DNA of 64,000 bases, taken from positions 62,001 through 126,000 of the forward strand of contig JABJHR010000017.1 of assembly GCA_018661705.1 (NCBI GenBank). Direction: 5' to 3'. This document shows positions 10,501 to 17,154 of the stretch, piece after piece. Source of the stretch: Candidatus Woesearchaeota archaeon (GTDB taxonomy: Archaea > Nanobdellota > Nanobdellia > Woesearchaeales > DSVV01). Below the pieces are notes generated by a model. It made no database searches. It had not been told where the DNA came from and worked only from the letters and a program-made list of their open reading frames with translations. Position numbers and translations under genes: made by a program. How positions within the stretch are numbered: position 1 is the first letter of the stretch; each line of letters begins with the position of its first letter.

Positions 10501-10690
10501 AGTTAAAAAGCAGTATCGAGACAGAGCTTATTTAATTTTGACTGATAAAGATAAGAGAAATAGTTATAGAAAATACGGACTAACTATTTTGTTAAGAAAG
10601 GATCTAAAAGAGTTTGTCCGGTTACAATTCAGTGGTAAGAAGAACTCAGATATAGGGCGGAGTTTAAACCGGACAATGCTTAAGATTTAG
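7589..10690 (+). CDS. PrgI-VirB4 conjugation ATPase with C-terminal nuclease-like domain
   Basis: A 1033-aa, three-part protein. Residues 1-90 resemble PrgI/VirB3 (IPPPLQHKEKIMFGLTFSQL and two membrane helices). Residues about 110-830 form a VirB4/CagE-type ATPase: Walker A ATSGSGKSYFTKLLL near 505, Walker B LLVIDEAWSML near 710, then LLMITQDVADL. Residues about 860-1033 add a domain with KPDIIF and EIVLEIETG near 934-956, a PD-(D/E)xK-like signature. It should power substrate or pilin handling at the membrane. The GTG start lies about 26 nt after a TATA element (ATTATAAAC near 7558). A nuclease domain on VirB4 is unusual and might replace a separate DNA-processing enzyme (inference). Confidence 0.88.
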   Translation: MAYDIPPPLQHKEKIMFGLTFSQLAYAIPTFLTLFVLIFKTNLSIEVSGTISCFLVFLAVFFMFFDGSAKIKHWWNFLKNPKVEVLSEKLKKIVDIKKIKGNVIEQSKSKLAILEVIPMNFMIKNEEEQESIIVGFQKFLNSLDFSVQIHITSNRIDLDNHLNHTNNKIKNKIKKSKDCAHLKTLADSYCGFVNESIKDNNVQNRSFYIIIREKDDLDMQSKVCTEKLASLGLKVKRLNETQIVNYFKFYITNNKEKESKQEEVSDVAHFLYAPEKVQFFPDHFKVDDVFCKVIAVTGYPHSVEMGFLDKLISSGEKYDISIHIEPFPIEVTMIQLNRDLQKQQADLYADKKKGILNPSLEIKFNSTKKVLEDLQKGKQKLFNVSLYVMCKSEIGDFKEDGEKKAKETINLMAKRVKADLDGLMIQSSVPMFQMMECYSSMLPLANNQLEIKRNIHTEGLAAFFPFSSPFLDIQDDGVLMGLNKNKIPYIKNIFNLANANGIILATSGSGKSYFTKLLLSRQYMNGCDTIIIDPQGEYLAITDHYKGENITISKDSETIINPLDLMGHEYLEKRLSLIDLFNIMFGDINELQKSILDKAVDMTYENKGIDRNDYTSSEPPRLSDLFAMLKKLESKAVQQEKVTYRALLNRLQMYTERGVFGFLDKKTNLNFDNDFVCFNIGSMPKQVKPVVMFLILDYVFMKMKDNNRRKLLVIDEAWSMLQTAEQSSYIFEIIKTCRKYNLGLLMITQDVADLVGSKAGHAVLANTSYTFLLRQKPAVISNVAKTFNLSQAERDFLISAQLGAGILLMENDHQELEVIASPEEHRLITTNPDEMIKISESKKPKPSKEQKEVENAGLDLTKHIYLSNELSTLQKNILANHNYVLKKGHGLESGPHTFYVKPNHPESPEHTLLVGLITEELKKHTKEVSTYQTKKPDIIFKNKVGQEIVLEIETGAGLKKHRKRMDEKFEEVKKQYRDRAYLILTDKDKRNSYRKYGLTILLRKDLKEFVRLQFSGKKNSDIGRSLNRTMLKI

Positions 10691-10740
10691 CGGACACAAA
10701 GCCTAAAATGCCAATATTTAACCGGACAAGTAACCGGACA
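10615..10740 (+). repeat. Iteron-like cluster of TAACCGGACA repeats
   Basis: TAACCGGACA occurs directly at 10719-10728 and 10731-10740, with one extra A at 10665-10675 (TAAACCGGACA) and degenerately at 10689-10696. A perfect inverted copy (TGTCCGGTTA) is at 10615-10624, inside the end of the VirB4 gene. GC-rich motifs like this stand out in the AT-rich surroundings. The cluster could be a replication or transfer origin, or an operator. It sits between the VirB4 gene and the end of the convergent gene at 10718. Confidence 0.7.
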
Positions 10741-11326
10741 GAAAGGGATTTATTGTTTTATTAAAATAATAATTGTTAGTTATATTTGAAGATCCAGTAA
10801 CTAACAAGGATATAATAATACTTGTGATTGCCAATAAGATAATTACAAAATTAACCCATAAAAAAGCCATATTATTAAATATAATTTTCTTTTCATTAAT
10901 TGATTGGCTAAAAGTAGAAAATAAGGAATCAATTCGATTAAGGAAATTATTATGGCTTGTTGAATAAGCTAATAAACTTAGATTTACAAAAGGAACATTT
11001 TTTTTTATTCCTTGTCGTTTTATTTGTTCTTGCATAATTGTAGGAAGTGTTGAAAGAAGAAATGTGAATCTTTTATTTTCTTGATCACATAATGCATCGT
11101 TATTTTCTTTATGTAATATAAAGTGATCTTGATATTTTTTGAATAATGTTGAATATCCTTCTTCAAACGATTTTATTTGTTGGTTATATTTAAAAAAATT
11201 CAGTGGTAATTTTGTTATGCTCATTTTGAACTCATTTATTTTAAATATTTCATCTTGTAACTCACTAACCAAGACTGATCCAAATGCTAATGCTTCATTA
11301 GATATTTTTTCAACACTTCTTGTCAT
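10718..11326 (-). CDS. Unknown protein with C-terminal membrane anchor
   Basis: A 202-aa protein, not recognised. Residues 1-145 are polar and helical, probably coiled-coil, and one long hydrophobic segment (about 150-178, ending IIISLLVTG) is followed by a short Asn-rich tail. This looks like a tail-anchored protein. It is convergent with the VirB4-like gene, and its 3' end lies in the TAACCGGACA repeats. A TATA-like TTTAAATAA lies just upstream of the start. It may be an element-encoded surface or exclusion protein, without direct evidence. Confidence 0.6.
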   Translation of the reverse strand: MTRSVEKISNEALAFGSVLVSELQDEIFKINEFKMSITKLPLNFFKYNQQIKSFEEGYSTLFKKYQDHFILHKENNDALCDQENKRFTFLLSTLPTIMQEQIKRQGIKKNVPFVNLSLLAYSTSHNNFLNRIDSLFSTFSQSINEKKIIFNNMAFLWVNFVIILLAITSIIISLLVTGSSNITNNYYFNKTINPFLSGYLSG

Positions 11327-11452
11327 AACAATGGGTTTATCTTAATTATTTAAATGCTTTTTTGATATATTCTGATCTTTTTCTTTTTCGGAATTTTTCC
11401 GAGATTTTTTAGGTGAACATTTAAATAGGATGACAACCTATACTACTATAGA

Positions 11453-11569
11453 ATGGTAGAAAATAATTGGTTAATCCAAAAATGTGAATTCTTAAACTCC
11501 CTTGGTAGACGATGCTCCATTCTTAGAAATGATTGCTATCCTAAAAAACTAGGATTACGTAAATTTTGA
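11453..11569 (+). CDS. Possible small leaderless protein, 38 aa
   Basis: The frame begins MVENNWLIQKCEF and ends KKLGLRKF, with three cysteines and a basic C-terminus. A TATA element (TTTAAATA, 11420-11427) is centred about 29 nt before the ATG, the geometry seen for leaderless genes elsewhere in this window. There is no SD. Length and lack of a known family keep confidence low. The TATA may instead serve the downstream 83-aa ORF and TFB gene. Confidence 0.35.
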   Translation: MVENNWLIQKCEFLNSLGRRCSILRNDCYPKKLGLRKF

Positions 11570-11644
11570 AGAACAACTTGTCTTTCAAAACTCTATCTTT
11601 TGTTTTTTAATGTAAGATTAAAAATATAATAGGAGGGGAGCCAA

Positions 11645-11896
11645 ATTTCAATCCAAACTAAGCCTATACTAACTGCTAATAAAATCATCAGTGTTAATGG
11701 TAAGGTATTCCATAATGATCGAAGAAGAAGAATTGATTTGAAAAAACCGATTAAGGATTTATTTGAAAGTGAAGAATTCCTTGAGGTTTTTTACACTATG
11801 GAACTTTGCCTTAGCGAAAGCAAAGCAGTCGCAAGGCTAAAAGAATTGACTGAAAAAAATGTAATTCCAGTACTACTGTACTTTGAAACAAAATGA
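11645..11896 (+). CDS. Unknown 83-aa ORF with apparent ATT start, coupled to TFB gene
   Basis: After an in-frame TAG near 11630, an open frame runs to a TGA at 11894-11896 that overlaps the TFB start codon. A very strong SD (AGGAGGGG) sits about 6 nt before ATT at 11645, yet there is no ATG, GTG or TTG near it. The next possible starts are an internal TTG at the Leu of RRRRIDLKKP and a much later ATG. Translation from ATT would give SIQTKPILTANK..., a basic protein with RRRR near residue 27. It is either a rare non-canonical start, a start-codon mutation, or a sequencing error. Function unknown; the coupling implies a role tied to TFB. Confidence 0.5.
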   Translation: MSIQTKPILTANKIISVNGKVFHNDRRRRIDLKKPIKDLFESEEFLEVFYTMELCLSESKAVARLKELTEKNVIPVLLYFETK

Positions 11897-12690
11897 TGCC
11901 AACAAATTGTCCGGATTGTGGAAGCATAAAAATAAGTTGCATGCATAACAGCCATGAGCTGATTTGTGTAGATTGTGGGCTAGTGGTTGAAGAAGGTTTA
12001 TTTGAAAGTCATACTCATAATATAGATCGGGCTACACCTTCAATCCCTCAACTAGCTACAGCTGGAACTAGCCACATGCAAGGTAATATTGTAAGAAATA
12101 GTTGGTTGATGAATACTAGGCAAAAAAACCTTATCAATGCAGGAAAACGTATTGATCAATTGACTTCAAAGTTTAAGTTGCCAAAGAGTGTTGTTACTGA
12201 AGCTAATTTGATCTATAAATGGGCTGTAGAAAAAGACTTAACTATCGGAAGAGATAATGCAAGTTTTATTTATGCTAGTGTTTACACTGCCTGTGCAATG
12301 CATGGAATTCCAAAAACTCCTCTTGAACTTACTGCTTACACTAACATTTCACAAAAGAAATTGTTAAGGGCATATTCATTAATTAAGCAAAAGTTAGGCA
12401 TTCAGGTAAACAATATAGATCCTGCAGATTTAGTGCCACGTTTCGGCTCTATTTTGGGTTTAAAGCCAACCACTGTAACAAAAGCAATGAGTATAATCCA
12501 TCAGTTGAAAGGCAATGTAATAATCTCAGGTAAACATCCTAAGACAATCGTAGCTTCAGCCATTTATCTTGCTACACAAATGAATAATGATTACAAACCT
12601 CAACGTGAGATAGCTAATGCTACGGGAGTAATTGAAGTTACACTTAGAAAGAGAAGTAAAGAGATAAAAGAAGTAATAAGAATTACTTAA
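11893..12690 (+). CDS. tfb: Transcription initiation factor TFB (TFIIB) paralogue, short form
   Basis: A 265-aa TFIIB homologue. An N-terminal zinc ribbon (CPDCGS ... LICVDCGLV, residues 5-32) recruits RNA polymerase, a short B-reader/linker follows, and two cyclin folds (about 80-165 and 175-265) should bind TBP and the BRE DNA. It is shorter than typical archaeal TFB (about 300 aa), mostly in the linker. Its start overlaps the stop of the upstream ORF. It lies among mobile-element genes, so it is more likely an element-borne or specialised TFB than the housekeeping copy. The 3' end overlaps a convergent gene by 8 nt. Confidence 0.92.
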   Translation: MMPTNCPDCGSIKISCMHNSHELICVDCGLVVEEGLFESHTHNIDRATPSIPQLATAGTSHMQGNIVRNSWLMNTRQKNLINAGKRIDQLTSKFKLPKSVVTEANLIYKWAVEKDLTIGRDNASFIYASVYTACAMHGIPKTPLELTAYTNISQKKLLRAYSLIKQKLGIQVNNIDPADLVPRFGSILGLKPTTVTKAMSIIHQLKGNVIISGKHPKTIVASAIYLATQMNNDYKPQREIANATGVIEVTLRKRSKEIKEVIRIT

Positions 12691-13174
12691 CCAAAGGTTG
12701 TTTAGTTCCGCAATGTTCACAGAATTTAGCAGTTCTGTTAATAATCTGCCCACATTCATAACAATATTTTTCTTTTTTAGTTTTTTGAGTGGCTGTAACT
12801 GAAGAAAGTGGCTTTTCCACTTTCGTTAATTTTTTTCTTTCTTCTTCACTTAATGAAAAGTAGAATTGCCTAAATTGTTTTATTAATTCTGGAAACTGAT
12901 TTTCTAGTTCTGGAGATAATTGTTTAAGTTTTTTCTCGTCTTCTACATCACGTTTTAATTTCCTTATTGTTTGTATCCACTCAGGTGGATCTTTCGGCGG
13001 ATTTTTACCTTCAAGATTTAATTCTAATTGAGCCTTTTGTATTAATATTTCTCTTTCTTTCCTACTTATATCTGACCAAACTTTCGCAAATAATTCAACT
13101 TCAGCAGAATATTTTCTTTTAGTTTCAGGATTAATCAAATTGTTAATATCTGTTGGATCGTATTCTTTAACCAT
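12683..13174 (-). CDS. Unknown charged protein with C-terminal zinc ribbon
   Basis: A 163-aa protein. The first about 125 residues are rich in Lys/Glu and helical (KEREILIQKAQLELNL). The C-terminus is a zinc ribbon, YCYECGQIINRTAKFCEHCG, the double-CxxC module often fused to membrane or nucleic-acid-associated proteins. No enzyme motif is seen. It converges with the TFB gene and overlaps its end. Function unknown. Confidence 0.7.
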   Translation of the reverse strand: MVKEYDPTDINNLINPETKRKYSAEVELFAKVWSDISRKEREILIQKAQLELNLEGKNPPKDPPEWIQTIRKLKRDVEDEKKLKQLSPELENQFPELIKQFRQFYFSLSEEERKKLTKVEKPLSSVTATQKTKKEKYCYECGQIINRTAKFCEHCGTKQPLVK

Positions 13175-13214
13175 AAAATAAAGAAAAAATAATATTCTTT
13201 AAAAAATATTTGGA

Positions 13215-13406
13215 TTAACCCAACAATTCATCAAAGTAATCGTCCCTTCCTTTGTTGTCTTTCTTCATCTTTTCTATTACTGCCATTTTGATGTATTGGG
13301 AAATTGAGATGCAATCGTTAGTTTGTTTCTTCAGTTCTGCCCATAGTTTGTTAGGACAGAAGAAACTTCTTCTTTCTCCTCTTAACATTTCAAATCCTTC
13401 ATTCAT
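13215..13406 (-). CDS. Ribbon-helix-helix-like small protein
   Basis: The ATG at 13406 is chosen over an in-frame upstream start at 13424 because a strong SD (AGGTGGTC) lies just before it and because it overlaps the end of the previous gene (ATGAATGA), indicating translational coupling. The 63-aa product begins MNEGFEMLRGERRSFFCP. It has a strand-helix-helix pattern (RRSFFCPNKLWAELKK, then ISISQYIKMAVIEKMKK), consistent with an RHH DNA-binding protein. With the preceding RHH gene it may form a repressor pair for the element. Confidence 0.6.
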   Translation of the reverse strand: MNEGFEMLRGERRSFFCPNKLWAELKKQTNDCISISQYIKMAVIEKMKKDNKGRDDYFDELLG

Positions 13407-13581
13407 TGTTGACCACCTTTGCATGAATTTGGTTGATTTTCTCTTCTATTGAAAGAGACATAAACAGGCTAAAACGAATATAATCAGATTTTCTTAGAAA
13501 TCCTGAAGCTTTTGCTTTAGTTTGCAAGATCTGCTCCTGTTCTGGTGTGATTCGCACAATGATTGTTTTGGTTTTAGCCAT
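13399..13581 (-). CDS. Ribbon-helix-helix (CopG-like) regulator, 60 aa
   Basis: The product is MAKTKTIIVRITPEQEQILQ followed by a second helix (RKSDYIRFSLFMSLS), the classical RHH pattern of strand, helix A, turn, helix B. A longer frame extends upstream to 13704, but its extra 41 residues look non-coding, so the ATG at 13581 is preferred. It is the first gene of a two-gene RHH operon and is read toward the TFB gene. It probably represses element genes or is an antitoxin-like protein; no toxin is visible next to it. Confidence 0.7.
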   Translation of the reverse strand: MAKTKTIIVRITPEQEQILQTKAKASGFLRKSDYIRFSLFMSLSIEEKINQIHAKVVNNE

Positions 13582-13764
13582 ACTAATGCTAAGTTCATCA
13601 TTGTAAATATCTAGTTTGGATAAAGAATAGTAGCCTAGAAAGTAGCTAAAAAGGGGTACAAATGAGGGTACACTGGGCTCACAACATGTTGAAAAGAAGG
13701 ACAACTTTTATAAAATCTACAAGACACTCTACGACTCATAAATATAAAAACAAGCTCAAACGCT

Positions 13765-13905
13765 AAGGAAAACACAGTGAGCCAAGGTTAGAGTCGCACT
13801 GGTGCGTAAAGTTTCAGAGCAAAAGATTACGCATTAGGGCTTAAGATTGCAGGATTCTGGGTTTGTAGCTAGGTCATCACTTAAAAGTGGTGCTTGGACG
13901 CAAAC
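13765..13905. other. Hairpin-rich intergenic segment, possible ncRNA or recombination site
   Basis: The gap of about 240 bp between the RHH genes and the receiver-like gene holds several inverted repeats: CGCAC/GTGCG near 13796, GTGCGTAA/TTACGCAT enclosing a 16-nt loop (13803-13834), and an imperfect hairpin GTTTG...CAAAC at 13861-13905 with inner ATCACT/AGTGGT and a TAAA loop. A TATA-like CATAAATATAA lies near 13737-13748. It is locally more GC-rich. It lies where the mobile-element genes end, so it could be a structured RNA or the right end of the element. It does not fit a tRNA model. Confidence 0.4.
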
Positions 13906-13945
13906 ATTTATAAGTACAGTAAAACTCCCAATATCAGGTGAAATT

Positions 13946-14710
13946 ATGGTTAAAATACTAGTTGTAGAAGATAATGAAGAATTTAGAGCAGGAGCTGAAC
14001 AATACTTTGCTACTAGAGATGATGTTGAAGTAGTTTATGCTAAAGATTATAAAGAAGCAAAGGCTGTGTTAGATACACAAGCAGACACATTAGATGGTGC
14101 AATTGTTGATTTTTTCTTTCCTATGGAAACAGGAAGCGGAGATACTTCTTTAGGAAGATCACTAATTGAGAGATTAGTTGCAGAAGATCCAAAAGAACAA
14201 AATGCAAGATTAATATATGAAGAATTAAGCAAGCATCTTGATTATAAGGATAAAGATGTAGCTGCATTAGCAAAAAGATTTGCAATCAATTATGCTAATG
14301 ATATTCCAGACGAGGGTCCTTCAGAAATAACAGTAATTAAGGTATTAGCACAAGGCTCTTTTGGTGAAAAAGAATTTGCCAATCACATTTTTAAAAATAC
14401 TTTTTCAAGAATTCCATCAATGAATAATACAAAAGATCATTATGGTGCATTAGAAAGAGGATTAGCTGAATCAGAACACAACCAACCATTAGGTTTAAGT
14501 GTTGCACCTAAACTAAAACAATATGATATTCCTTTTGTATATGCAACCTCTACTTTTCATCATGCAGAGACTGGACAAAAAGTTCATGATTATGCAAATA
14601 GTAAAATTGGAGTTCCAATAGTTGAATGTGGTGCTAATCAAGAAAATGAAAAGGCAACTCAAGAATTTTGGGAAAGAGCATATACTACTCTTGAAAGAAA
14701 TCTAAAATAA
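13946..14710 (+). CDS. Receiver-like (CheY-type) protein with large internal insertion
   Basis: A 254-aa protein starting MVKILVVEDNEEF, set by a GGTGA SD and a TATA element near 13906. The N-terminus carries the receiver acidic patch (VEDNEE) and a candidate phospho-acceptor Asp in GAIVDFFFP. The conserved Thr/Ser strand (PFVYATST) and the last strand (VPIVECGA) come only after about residue 180. The receiver fold therefore appears interrupted by about 110 residues of helical sequence. There is no output domain. The GGDEF-domain gene lies 95 bp downstream, so the pair may be a signalling unit. No histidine kinase is in the window. Confidence 0.65.
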   Translation: MVKILVVEDNEEFRAGAEQYFATRDDVEVVYAKDYKEAKAVLDTQADTLDGAIVDFFFPMETGSGDTSLGRSLIERLVAEDPKEQNARLIYEELSKHLDYKDKDVAALAKRFAINYANDIPDEGPSEITVIKVLAQGSFGEKEFANHIFKNTFSRIPSMNNTKDHYGALERGLAESEHNQPLGLSVAPKLKQYDIPFVYATSTFHHAETGQKVHDYANSKIGVPIVECGANQENEKATQEFWERAYTTLERNLK

Positions 14711-14805
14711 TTTTATTTTTTATTTTATTAATTCTGTACATATTTAACAGAGAGATTCTAGACGAAAAACTTATAAATAACCCTCATGACTTCTAGATCT
14801 TCAAA

Positions 14806-16014
14806 ATGGTATCAGGTAATGGAGATTCGGAATCAGTACATTTAAGAGGAAAAGAAGTAGTAGATAAACATAGCTTTAGAAGGGAAGAAGATAAAGTTCT
14901 TAGTGCTCTTGAGGACAAATTAGATGATACTACAGACATATTTGAATCATTAGATTTAGTTTTAGGAGCATTAGAAGAAGTTGGATATGTATACCCGAGA
15001 ATCTATAGACATAGACATGAAAATGATATGTGTATGCTTGTGATTTCAAGAGGATTACCAGAAAGTTTAACCCAAGGCAGAACAAGTTTTGAAGTAAGCA
15101 GAAACATAATTCTTGAAGAAACTGTTTTAGAAGACCAAGTTTATGTTAACACAGATGTTTTTTCTGATCCTGATTTAATTTTAGGTGAGAAAGATCCTTT
15201 ATTCCATATTGAAAAACAAGGAACAAATGGGGTAGAAGGTATTGTTTGCTTAAAATATGAAAGAAGATCACAGATTTATCATAATCCTATCAAAGGTGTA
15301 ATTGTTGCAAATTTTGATCCAAAAAAGAAAACAGTTGATGATAGAGAAGAATTATTTCTTCATTATTTAGCAAACATTGTTTCTAGAAGTGTAAAAGGAT
15401 TATTAGAATTAAGAGAAAACAAGAAAATAATTGATAAAGAAAAAGCAGCTAGAAAAGAACTAGAAGAAGCAAATAGGCAATTAAGATTAAAAGTAATGCA
15501 AGATGGTTATACGGGATTATTTAATAAAGAAACATTTCATAGACACATGCCAATATCCTTAGGAAATGCAAAAAGAAATGGTAACACTTCTTATTTATTA
15601 TTAATAGATTTAGATAACTTTAAGAAATTTAATGATACATATGGACATCCAGTAGGGGATGAAATGATTCTTGAAGTTGGAAAAGTTTTGAAAGAAGTTG
15701 GAAAAGTATATAACAAACAGGAAGATGATCAAAGTTGGAGACTTTCATTTTATAGAAATGGTGGAGATGAATTTACTGGTGTTTACAGAACGGAAAATAA
15801 AGATGCAGCAATTGAATTAGCAGAAACAATTAGAACCAGAATTTCTGGGATTAGAGTTTCAAATCTAGAAGCAACTATGACTGCAAGTGTGGGAATTGCA
15901 CCATCTCAACCAAATTATACAGATTGGCATAAAGAATGGTATAAATGTGCAGACAGTGCATTGTATATTTGTAAGAATAGAGGAAGGGATACTGTTTCTT
16001 ATTTGGAAAAATAA
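14806..16014 (+). CDS. GAF-like / GGDEF domain protein (putative diguanylate cyclase)
   Basis: A 402-aa protein. Residues about 30-200 look like a GAF-type sensory domain, about 205-230 is a coiled linker, and about 235-400 is a GGDEF domain. The conserved DGYTGLFNK, LIDLDNFKKFNDTYGH and NGGDEF (near residue 320) are intact, as is the late ASVGIA. No RxxD inhibitory site precedes GGDEF. If active it makes c-di-GMP from GTP. A TATA element near 14769-14782 and no SD indicate a leaderless transcript. GGDEF proteins are uncommon in archaea; bacterial origin is a plausible inference. Confidence 0.85.
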   Translation: MVSGNGDSESVHLRGKEVVDKHSFRREEDKVLSALEDKLDDTTDIFESLDLVLGALEEVGYVYPRIYRHRHENDMCMLVISRGLPESLTQGRTSFEVSRNIILEETVLEDQVYVNTDVFSDPDLILGEKDPLFHIEKQGTNGVEGIVCLKYERRSQIYHNPIKGVIVANFDPKKKTVDDREELFLHYLANIVSRSVKGLLELRENKKIIDKEKAARKELEEANRQLRLKVMQDGYTGLFNKETFHRHMPISLGNAKRNGNTSYLLLIDLDNFKKFNDTYGHPVGDEMILEVGKVLKEVGKVYNKQEDDQSWRLSFYRNGGDEFTGVYRTENKDAAIELAETIRTRISGIRVSNLEATMTASVGIAPSQPNYTDWHKEWYKCADSALYICKNRGRDTVSYLEK

Positions 16015-16102
16015 TGTTTTCTTAAGTTTAAATGTTAATAATAAAACACACCAACAAATTATATAAATACAGTTAAATTTCTTGTTCTAATAGGGAAACA
16101 TT

Positions 16103-16528
16103 ATGACACAAGATGAAAAAGTAGTGGGTTTTGATGTACATCTTAAACAGAGTGCACTCAATAAGAGCTATTTGGGTGGAGAAATCCTCCAAGCTTTAGC
16201 TAGAACAATAAGATATTTTAATGTAGAACAATCAATGCTTGCAACTTATTCTATGAATAAATCAGATATTCCGGGAATCTCTTTGTTTTCTTTTGATTCT
16301 GGAAGTGAACTGGAAAATTTTGTGTCTGGAGAAGGTGTAACTATCTCTATGACAAGTTATAACCCAAGAGATAAAGGTAATTTTGTAGTATATATTGAAC
16401 CGCTTATATTTACAAGAGAATATGAAATGTTTTCATGTAGAACTACCAAAAAAACTTTAGACCATCCAGATGATATGAAAGCAATATTCAAACAGATGTA
16501 TCATGAGCTTAGGAATATGCAGTCTTGA
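16103..16528 (+). CDS. Unknown soluble protein, 141 aa
   Basis: Not recognised. The sequence is soluble, without membrane segments or a metal motif, and has a mixed alpha/beta composition. A TATA element (ATTATATAAATA near 16056-16070) precedes it. It follows the GGDEF gene in the same direction with an 88-bp gap that includes its own promoter, so it is probably a separate unit. Confidence 0.6.
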   Translation: MTQDEKVVGFDVHLKQSALNKSYLGGEILQALARTIRYFNVEQSMLATYSMNKSDIPGISLFSFDSGSELENFVSGEGVTISMTSYNPRDKGNFVVYIEPLIFTREYEMFSCRTTKKTLDHPDDMKAIFKQMYHELRNMQS

Positions 16529-16618
16529 TTGTCTTTTTATTCATATTTCTGTTTATCCTATACTTTTTTTCTTCATAAAACCATAACATTTATAAAGATC
16601 AAATGAAATCAAATTCAT

Positions 16619-16975
16619 ATGAAACAAAAACCATATAATCAAGATAATGCCTGTATGGCTGCATCATCTTACAAAGATTTTTTTGTGAATTTTGCAAACA
16701 AAACAAAGATGGATATTGTTGCAGTATTAAGAAAAAAACCATTGTGCGTTAATGAGATTGTTGAAGCAATTGGAGAAGAACAAAGCAAAGTTTCACACAG
16801 TCTAAAAAAATTAACCAAATGTAAAATCCTAGAAGTGAAACAGGAAGGTAAAAAAAGAGTATATTCATTAAATCATAAAACAGTATTACCAATACTACAA
16901 ATAGTGGAAAAACATGTACACACCTATTGTGCAAAAGATTGTCCACTAAAATGTGATGGATGCAATAAAAAATAA
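16619..16975 (+). CDS. ArsR-family winged-helix regulator with Cys-rich tail
   Basis: A 118-aa protein with an ArsR-type winged helix (KTKMDIVAVLRKKPLCVNEI, then EQSKVSHSLKKLTKCKIL as recognition helix). The C-terminal tail has HVHTYCAKDCPLKCDGC, four closely spaced cysteines plus histidines, suited to binding a metal or Fe-S cluster. TATA about 26 nt upstream (CATTTATAAAG) indicates a leaderless transcript. It is immediately upstream of iscS-iscU-like genes, so it may sense Fe-S or metal status for that pathway (inference). Confidence 0.8.
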   Translation: MKQKPYNQDNACMAASSYKDFFVNFANKTKMDIVAVLRKKPLCVNEIVEAIGEEQSKVSHSLKKLTKCKILEVKQEGKKRVYSLNHKTVLPILQIVEKHVHTYCAKDCPLKCDGCNKK

Positions 16976-16984
16976 TATTGAAAA

Positions 16985-17115
16985 TGCCTCGCTCGCAACC
17001 ACCAGACCAAAAGCTTTTAGAAATCCTTCGAATTTCTAAACCTTCAAACAAGTTTGAAGTTTGCTTGATTTGGTGGTACTTTGCATAAATTTAATATTTT
17101 GCATGGTGCTCGCTG
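16985..17115. repeat. Complex intergenic palindrome between arsR-like gene and iscS
   Basis: Outer arms ACCACCA near 17000 and TGGTGGT near 17072 enclose two further hairpins: AGAAAT/ATTTCT (17020-17038) and TTCAAAC-AA-GTTTGAA (17043-17058). A further CTCGCTGGTCTT segment near 17108 resembles the left flank CTCGCTCGCAACC. The result is a cruciform-like structure in the leader region of the cysteine desulfurase gene. It could be a terminator, a regulatory leader or a small non-autonomous repeat. Confidence 0.55.
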
Positions 17116-17154
17116 GTCTTAACAGACGGCAATTTCAAAATAGAAGGTGACAAA

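Noticed and set aside
13582-13704. N-terminal extension of the RHH gene (41 codons)
   Set aside because: The extension is hydrophobic and Cys/Ser-rich, unlike any RHH protein, and MAKTKTIIVRI begins the fold.
13750-13905. A tRNA gene as integration target
   Set aside because: No 7-bp acceptor stem with a GGTTC-type T loop could be built on either strand.
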